Shown in pieces: positions 24,850 to 33,005 of a stretch of 33,005 nt of DNA; the stretch's first letter is position 1, and every line of letters starts with the position of its first letter. The notes below the pieces were generated by a model. It saw only the letters and a program-made list of their open reading frames with translations. It was not told the origin of the DNA and made no database searches. The translations under genes were made by a program, and so were the position numbers. This stretch comes from Magnetospirillum sp. UT-4 (GTDB lineage Bacteria; Pseudomonadota; Alphaproteobacteria; Rhodospirillales; Magnetospirillaceae), in contig NZ_CACVCG010000061.1 of NCBI RefSeq assembly GCF_902729435.1, forward strand, positions 1 through 33,005, read 5' to 3'.

Positions 24850-26609
24850 GGATGCACCTCCTCGACCGTCACGGTGCCGTGGGGAACGGCCGGGGCGGCG
24901 GCGCGCTGGCGGATGGTGATGGCCAGGCCCATGGCCAGCACCGCGACGATCGGCCCCAGCGAGGCCAGGGCCAGCACGCCGAAACCCTCGGTGGCCCCGA
25001 CCGCGCCGCCGAAGGCCAGGCCCATGGCCAGCACCAGCGGCACCGTCACCGGCCCGGTGGTGACTCCGGCGGCATCCCAGGCCACCGCGGTGAAGGTCTC
25101 GCTCGAGGCCCAGGTCATCAGCAGCGCCACCACGTAGCCGGGCAGCAGGAACCACCACAGCGGCAGCCCGAACACCAGCTTGGCGGTGCCCAGGGCCAGC
25201 CCGGCGGCGACTCCGCCCGACACCGCGTAGATCAGCATGGACTTGCCGAAGGCGCCGTTGGACAGGGTCTCGACGGTGGTCCCCATGGCGTTCAGCGCCG
25301 GCTCGGCGATGGTGGCGCCGAAGCCCAGGGCGGCGGCGAACAGCACCGCCACCAATACCCCCAGGGCGAATTCGTACATGGGCGAGCCGGCCACCGACGG
25401 CACGGCGGCGAAGGCGCCCGGCACCGCGGTGCCCGACTGCGCCCCCAAATTGGCCAGGCCATAGGTCAGGCCCAGGTTGAACAGGATCATGCCGGCCAGG
25501 GCGAAGGCCACGCCCACCCCCACCACCAGACGGTCGGAGATGGTGGCGCGGGCCAGGCGGGCCACCAGCAGCAGGAAGGCGACCAGCGGCACGATGGCGC
25601 GCAGGGCGCCGGCGGCCTCGCTCCACGGGCTGCGGTCCAGCCACGAACCCGCGCCGCCGCTGCCGTCGCCCAGGGCCGCCGCCTCCAGGGGGGTATGGGT
25701 CCAGGACAGCGCCAGGCCCAGCAGCATCACCGCGATCACCGGCACCAGCGAGGCCATGGTGACGATACCGAAGCCGGTCAGCGAACTTTCGCCCTTGCCG
25801 GCCGAGCCGGCGACGCCGATGCCCAGCGCCAGCACCAGCGGCACCGTCACCGGGCCGGTGGTCACCGCGCCGCAATCCCAGGCCAGGCCGACCACGTGGG
25901 CGAGGTCGGGGTCCTTGGCCAGCAGCAGGGTGAGCAGCAGCGCGGCGCCGACCAGAACCATCACCGGTCCCTTCAGGCTCCAGGCGCGGATGAACATCAG
26001 CATGCCGACCACCGCGGCGACGCCGACGCCCGCCCCCACCGCCGCCACCAGATAGGGCGACCACGCCCCCAGCAGGGCGTAGAGGTACGGCGCGCGTTCC
26101 GCCTCGACCAGGGCGCCGGCGGCCCTGAGGGCGCCGATGGCCGGCTCGGCGAAGGTGACGCCCACACCCAGCGCGAAGGCCACCCCCAGCACCACCGGCA
26201 GCGAGCGGCTGCGCGGCAGCTCGTGCCCGATCAACTCGCCCAGCGGCATCAGGCCGAGGCGCAGGCCCTCCATGAACAGCATCAGCCCGGCCAGCACCGC
26301 CACCAGCCCGCCCAGCACCAGCAGCGGGTCGCGCACCCCCTGGTGCAGCACCAGCAACTGGAAGGCGGCGAGGTAGAGGGCCAGCGGCACCACCGCGCGG
26401 ACCTGCTCGGACCCCTTGCTCCACAGATAGGGCGACACGATGGTCCAGCGGGCGCGCGCATCCAGATGCACCCGCCGCCACCGCGGCGTTCCCGCCTCGG
26501 CCCGCTTGCGCGCGGCGAAGCGGGTGAGCTTGCTGTAGCTGACCAGCCGGCGGCGGACCCGCGTCTCGCGCCGGTAGTCGCTGTAACGGATGCGGATTTC
26601 CTCGGCCAT
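24846..26609 (-). CDS. DUF1538 integral membrane protein (fused UmpA/UmpB-like transporter)
   Basis: The 587-aa protein begins with about 70 basic, soluble residues, then has roughly 12-14 hydrophobic helices. It consists of two homologous halves: GVTFAEPAIGALRAAG matches GATIAEPALNAMGTTVE, and AWDCGAVTTGPVTVPLVLALGIG matches AWDAAGVTTGPVTVPLVLAMGLA. DUF1538 proteins UmpA and UmpB of Halomonas have been reported to act together as a Na+(Li+,K+)/H+ antiporter, so a fused version may be a self-contained antiporter; the substrate here is unknown. The ATG at 26609 follows a GGAGGAGAGGGGG tract. It is followed without a gap by two PII-like genes. Confidence 0.85.
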   Translation of the reverse strand: MAEEIRIRYSDYRRETRVRRRLVSYSKLTRFAARKRAEAGTPRWRRVHLDARARWTIVSPYLWSKGSEQVRAVVPLALYLAAFQLLVLHQGVRDPLLVLGGLVAVLAGLMLFMEGLRLGLMPLGELIGHELPRSRSLPVVLGVAFALGVGVTFAEPAIGALRAAGALVEAERAPYLYALLGAWSPYLVAAVGAGVGVAAVVGMLMFIRAWSLKGPVMVLVGAALLLTLLLAKDPDLAHVVGLAWDCGAVTTGPVTVPLVLALGIGVAGSAGKGESSLTGFGIVTMASLVPVIAVMLLGLALSWTHTPLEAAALGDGSGGAGSWLDRSPWSEAAGALRAIVPLVAFLLLVARLARATISDRLVVGVGVAFALAGMILFNLGLTYGLANLGAQSGTAVPGAFAAVPSVAGSPMYEFALGVLVAVLFAAALGFGATIAEPALNAMGTTVETLSNGAFGKSMLIYAVSGGVAAGLALGTAKLVFGLPLWWFLLPGYVVALLMTWASSETFTAVAWDAAGVTTGPVTVPLVLAMGLAFGGAVGATEGFGVLALASLGPIVAVLAMGLAITIRQRAAAPAVPHGTVTVEEVHP

Positions 26610-26673
26610 CGTCCCCCTCTCCTCCCGCAGCCGCATAGTGCGGGGCAGGGGCGGGGTTGGCAAGCGGCGGGTA

Positions 26674-26703
26674 TTGTGGCCGCGAACGCTGTCATACTAT
26701 ACT
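26674..26703 (+). promoter_or_regulatory. Putative promoter of the CBS-PAS-GAF histidine kinase gene
   Basis: TTGTGG (26674-26679) and TATACT (26698-26703) are 18 bases apart. The -10 lies in CTATACTTTGGTTGAG, closely resembling the element before the receiver gene at 15602-15620. The divergent DUF1538 gene starts at 26609. Confidence 0.5.
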
Positions 26704-26785
26704 TTGGTTGAGTCGGCCGGCGGGCCGGGGGGCGGGCATCGGGCCGCTGGAAAATGTCCGCCGTCGCCGTTGGTGCGGATTGCCC

Positions 26786-29959
<3,174 letters not shown>

Positions 29960-29984
29960 CGGTGGGCGGACCGGCGCTGGCGGA

Positions 29985-30746
29985 TCACATGGCGCCCTGC
30001 GCGGCGCGTCGGATCAGGCGCTGCATGTCGCGCTCCCAGGCGCCGTATTGGGCGCGGAAGGCGGAATCGGCCGTCCGCTCCGCGGCGGTCGCCAGAACGG
30101 CGGCCTGGGCGCCGGCAATGGCCGTGAGGTCGCAGTCCAGCATGGGCAGCAGGGTGGCCAGGCTCAGCACCACCTCGCCGTTGGGCCGGGCGGCGGCGCG
30201 GGCGACGGTGTCGGGGAAGCCGGGAACGGTGCGCCCGAGCATCTCGCCGTAGGCGCGGACCAGCGCCGCCTGGACCCGCAAGTCCGCCCGTTCGGCATCG
30301 AAGCCGGCGCGCTCCACCACCGCCTTGTCGCGGTAGACCACCGGCGCGTCCGGGCCGGTGCCGCAGGCCCAGCCCGGGCGGGGGATCAGCAGCTCGGCCT
30401 GGTCTGCCTCGTCGCGCCAGGCCAGGAACGGCATGGCGCGGCAGCGCAGCGGCTTGCTGTCGTGGATGCGGCACAGCCCGTCCTCGCCCCGGCAGGGGCA
30501 GGGCTCGGCCGGCGGCAGGAACAGGTTGGGCGCCACCCGCAGCGCCACCTGCCGTTTGTCCTTCAGCCGCACCGTGAGGCCCAGCCGGGCGGTGGTGTCG
30601 AACGCCTTGTGCCCCTGGCGGACTGGGGTCAGCACCACCGCCATGGGGAAGATGGCGGCGAAGCGCGGCACCTCGGCGAAGGTCAGCGGCAGGCGGCCGA
30701 CGCAACACTTGCCGCAGGCGGTGCAGGCGAAGCGGCGCTCCACCAT
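29985..30746 (-). CDS. YkgJ-like cysteine-cluster (putative zinc/iron chelating) protein
   Basis: The 253-aa protein starts with FACTACGKCCVGRLPLTFAEV and continues to PCPCRGEDGLCRIHDSKPLRCRAMPF. This is the CxxCxxCC plus CxxH/RPxxCR pattern of the YkgJ/CxxCxxCC family (PF03692), thought to bind metal. A C-terminal helical half (about 150-253) follows. The ATG at 30746 begins one base after the stop of the upstream SEC-C gene (TGACATG), so the two are co-translated. The biochemical role is not established for the family. Confidence 0.85.
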   Translation of the reverse strand: MVERRFACTACGKCCVGRLPLTFAEVPRFAAIFPMAVVLTPVRQGHKAFDTTARLGLTVRLKDKRQVALRVAPNLFLPPAEPCPCRGEDGLCRIHDSKPLRCRAMPFLAWRDEADQAELLIPRPGWACGTGPDAPVVYRDKAVVERAGFDAERADLRVQAALVRAYGEMLGRTVPGFPDTVARAAARPNGEVVLSLATLLPMLDCDLTAIAGAQAAVLATAAERTADSAFRAQYGAWERDMQRLIRRAAQGAM

Positions 30747-30747
30747 G

Positions 30748-31224
30748 TCAGGCGCCGCAGCACTTCTTGTATTTCTTCCCCGAGCCGCAGGGGCAGGGGT
30801 CGTTGCGTCCGACCTTCTCCACCTGGCGCGGCGCCTGCCTGGGGTTGACCTCGCCGTCGACATACAGCCAGTCGCCGTTCTCGTGGCGGAAGCTGGCCAG
30901 TTCGTGGTGCAGGTAGGGCTCGCCGCGCACCTTGAAGCGGGCGACGTATTCCACGCTGGCGGTGCCGTCCTCCCCGCTCTCCACCTTGCGCAGCTCGAAG
31001 CCCAGGCCGCTGGCGTCCTTGGCCGACATCTCGACCTCGACGGCGTCGAACTCGGCCTGCTTTTCGGGCGCCAGGGTGCGGGTCAGATAGGCCATGTCGG
31101 CCTGCAGGAAGGCGACGTAGCGCGCGCGCATCAGCGCCTCGGGAGCGGGCGCCGGGGCGCCGGCCAGCAGCGGACCGCAGCAGGCATCGAAGTCGCGGCC
31201 GGAGCCGCAGGGGCAGGTGGTCAT
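30748..31224 (-). CDS. YchJ-family protein with two SEC-C metal-binding motifs
   Basis: The 158-aa protein has an N-terminal SEC-C motif ([14 protein letters not shown]), a central NTF2-like/YchJ domain ([23 protein letters not shown] through WLYVDG) and a C-terminal SEC-C motif ([16 protein letters not shown]). SEC-C motifs bind zinc. GGAG six bases upstream supports the ATG at 31224; an ATG at 31236 would add four residues. It precedes the YkgJ-like gene by one base, giving a two-gene unit of small metal-binding cysteine proteins. Confidence 0.88.
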   Translation of the reverse strand: MTTCPCGSGRDFDACCGPLLAGAPAPAPEALMRARYVAFLQADMAYLTRTLAPEKQAEFDAVEVEMSAKDASGLGFELRKVESGEDGTASVEYVARFKVRGEPYLHHELASFRHENGDWLYVDGEVNPRQAPRQVEKVGRNDPCPCGSGKKYKKCCGA

Positions 31225-31348
31225 GGAGGTCTCCATCGTCGCGCCGGCAGGATAGCCGGGCGCGCCGGGGGCGGCAACGCCCGGACGTTGACCTTCCGTC
31301 CCGCCGGGCTTAGGTTTCGGCCTTTCCCCCAGCCGTCCGGGTGCCGCC

Positions 31349-32935
31349 ATGTCCGATCTTTCCCAGCTCGCCCGCACCTCCACCGCCTGGCCGTTCCAGG
31401 AGGCCAGGACGCTGCTGGACGAGCGGCTCAAGGGCCAATGCCCGGACAAGGGCTATGTGCTGTTCGAGACCGGCTACGGCCCCTCGGGCCTGCCCCATAT
31501 CGGCACCTTCGGCGAGGTGGTGCGCACCACCATGGTGCGCAATGCCTTCCGCGTCCTCGCCCCGCACATCCCGACCCGCCTGTTCGCCTTCTCCGACGAC
31601 ATGGACGGCCTCAGGAAGGTGCCCGACAACGTCCCCAACCAGGATCTGCTGCGGCCGCATCTGGGCAAGCCGCTGACCCGCATCCCCGATCCCTTCGGCA
31701 CCCACGAGAGCTTCGGCCACCACAACAACGCGCGGCTGCGGGCGTTCCTGGACGCCTTCGGCTTCGAGTACGAGTTCCAGTCGGCCACCGAGTGGTATAC
31801 CTCGGGCCGCTTCGACGCCGCCTTGCTGACCGTGCTGAGGCACTACGACCAGGTCATCAAGGTGGTGCTGCCGACCCTGGGCGACGAACGCCGCCAGACC
31901 TACTCGCCGTTCCTCCCCGTTTGCCCCGACACCGGCATCGTGCTGCAGGTGCCGGTGGTCGAGACCAGGCCCGAGGCCGGCACCATCGTCTACCGCCGCG
32001 ACGACGGCAGGCTGGTGGAGACGCCGGTGACCGGCGGCGCCTGCAAGATGCAGTGGAAGGCCGACTGGGCCATGCGCTGGTACGCCCTGGGCGTCGATTA
32101 CGAAATGAGCGGCAAGGACCTGATCCCCTCGGTCGAGCTGTCGGGCCGCATCTGCCGCATCCTCGGCGCCACGCCGCCCATGAACCTGACCTACGAGCTG
32201 TTCCTGGACGACCAGGGCCAGAAGATCTCCAAGTCCAAGGGCAACGGCCTGGCGGTGGAGGACTGGCTGACCTATGCCCCCCAGGAAAGCCTGTCCCTGT
32301 TCATGTACCAGAAGCCGAAGGCGGCCAAGCGGCTGCATTTCGACGTCATCCCGCGCTCGGTGGACGACTGGCTGACCTACCTGGCCAAGTTCGAATCCGA
32401 GGATGCCGCCAAGCGCCTGGACAACCCGGCCTGGCACATCCATGCCGGCACCCCGCCGCGCGAGGACAGCCACCTGTCGTTCAGCATCCTGCTCAACCTC
32501 GCCTCGGTGTGCAATTCCGAGGACAAGGCGGTGCTGTGGGGCTTCATCCGGCGCTACGCCCCCGGGGCGGCGCCCGAGACGGCGCCGATCCTCGACAAGC
32601 TGGTCGACGGCGCCGTCGCCTATTACCGCGACTTCGTCAAGCCGGCCAAGCACTACCGCACCGCCACGCCCGACGAGGCGGCGGCCTTCGCCGACCTCAG
32701 GGCCAAGCTGGCGAGCCTGACGCCCGAGGCCACCGCCGAGGAGATCCAGAACGCCGTCTACGAGATCGGCAAGCGCGACGCCTTCCCCGAGCTGAAGGCC
32801 TGGTTCAAGGCCTGCTACGAGGTGCTGCTGGGCCAGGACCAGGGGCCGCGCATGGGCAGCTTCATCAAGCTCTACGGCATCGACAACACCATCGCGCTGC
32901 TGGACAAGGCGGCAAAGGGCGAGAGCCTGGGCTGA
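31349..32935 (+). CDS. lysK: Lysyl-tRNA synthetase, class I
   Basis: The 528-aa enzyme charges tRNA-Lys. It is the class I type found in archaea, spirochaetes and alphaproteobacteria, not the class II LysS. The HIGH motif is [11 protein letters not shown] (about residues 44-54) and the KMSKS equivalent is KISKSKG (about 292-298). [11 protein letters not shown], a CPDTG segment in the insert region and the C-terminal alpha-helical anticodon cage are present and complete. The upstream ribosome-binding site is weak. The divergent SEC-C gene starts 125 bases away. Confidence 0.97.
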   Translation: MSDLSQLARTSTAWPFQEARTLLDERLKGQCPDKGYVLFETGYGPSGLPHIGTFGEVVRTTMVRNAFRVLAPHIPTRLFAFSDDMDGLRKVPDNVPNQDLLRPHLGKPLTRIPDPFGTHESFGHHNNARLRAFLDAFGFEYEFQSATEWYTSGRFDAALLTVLRHYDQVIKVVLPTLGDERRQTYSPFLPVCPDTGIVLQVPVVETRPEAGTIVYRRDDGRLVETPVTGGACKMQWKADWAMRWYALGVDYEMSGKDLIPSVELSGRICRILGATPPMNLTYELFLDDQGQKISKSKGNGLAVEDWLTYAPQESLSLFMYQKPKAAKRLHFDVIPRSVDDWLTYLAKFESEDAAKRLDNPAWHIHAGTPPREDSHLSFSILLNLASVCNSEDKAVLWGFIRRYAPGAAPETAPILDKLVDGAVAYYRDFVKPAKHYRTATPDEAAAFADLRAKLASLTPEATAEEIQNAVYEIGKRDAFPELKAWFKACYEVLLGQDQGPRMGSFIKLYGIDNTIALLDKAAKGESLG

Positions 32936-32951
32936 CAGCGCTTCGCTGTTT
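32935..32951 (+). terminator. Short hairpin at the end of lysK
   Basis: ACAGCG and CGCTGT (6 bp) enclose CTT directly at the lysK stop and are followed by TTCCCC. The short T run makes it a modest intrinsic terminator. Confidence 0.5.
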
Positions 32952-32954
32952 CCC

Positions 32955-32975
32955 CGTCATGGCCGGGCTTGACCC
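32955..32975. repeat. Half copy of the palindromic repeat family seen at 4384-4472
   Basis: CGTCATGGCCGGGCTTGACC matches, in reverse complement, the right arm of the repeat between accD and trpA. The partner arm is not seen in the remaining 30 bases, which hold no other feature I can support. Confidence 0.55.
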
Positions 32976-33005
32976 CCTTCGGTCCGGTTTATTTTTCGGA
33001 GAGCC

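Overview
The window reads as a chromosomal segment of a high-GC alphaproteobacterium, most likely Rhodospirillales and close to Magnetospirillum/Paramagnetospirillum. The pointers are the trpB-trpA-accD-folC gene order, a class I lysyl-tRNA synthetase, palindromic intergenic repeats of a kind common in that group, and a GAAC-N7-GAAC LexA box of the alphaproteobacterial type. The genus is inferred. I see no rRNA, tRNA, CRISPR array, insertion sequence or magnetosome gene.

Layout. 1-6514 (minus): an accessory FtsH-type AAA+ protease, then trpB-trpA-accD-folC. 6671-7048 (plus): a small periplasmic c-type cytochrome. 7107-8897 (minus): hemerythrin, ECF sigma factor and PRC-barrel protein, a likely stress group. 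9095-15136 (plus): a glycosyltransferase, the ergothioneine genes egtB and egtD, and a P2-type cation ATPase with SPCA/PMR1-like transport residues. 15180-15584 (minus): a stand-alone receiver protein. 15813-19304 (plus): nadA-nadC-nadB, the complete aspartate-to-nicotinate-mononucleotide route. 19478-20238 (plus): a lone cyclic-nucleotide-binding domain protein and a small secreted protein weakly like FliL.

20258-24129 is the accessory island and the most interesting part. A minus-strand gene encodes an unsecreted-looking 358-aa protein: a short N-terminal domain, a Gly/Asp/Pro-rich linker, and a C-terminal BPSL0067-like (NlpC/P60-type) putative peptidoglycan amidase. Facing it, 3 bp away, is a plus-strand gene for a cysteine-containing protein with a signal peptide, a natural candidate for a periplasmic immunity protein. 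The pair [immunity gene plus toxin 3' end] is tandemly duplicated with a period of 1128 bp, leaving an orphan amidase tail. Beyond it lies a third unit: another secreted Cys-rich protein facing a different, 30-codon tail. Each unit starts at the same decamer, which in the full-length toxin lies inside the amidase domain. This looks like an array of displaced toxin tails with their immunity genes, comparable in logic to Rhs/CDI orphan modules but with convergent partners. The toxin is preceded by a near-consensus sigma-70 promoter whose spacer holds an exact LexA box, followed by a strong intrinsic terminator in the leader. This predicts SOS induction combined with attenuation.

24156-26609 (minus) is an operon of a DUF1538 (UmpAB-like) membrane protein and two PII-like proteins. 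26786-29959 (plus) is a large CBS-PAS-GAF histidine kinase. 29985-31224 (minus) holds a YkgJ-like cysteine-cluster protein and a YchJ/SEC-C protein. 31349-32935 (plus) is lysK.
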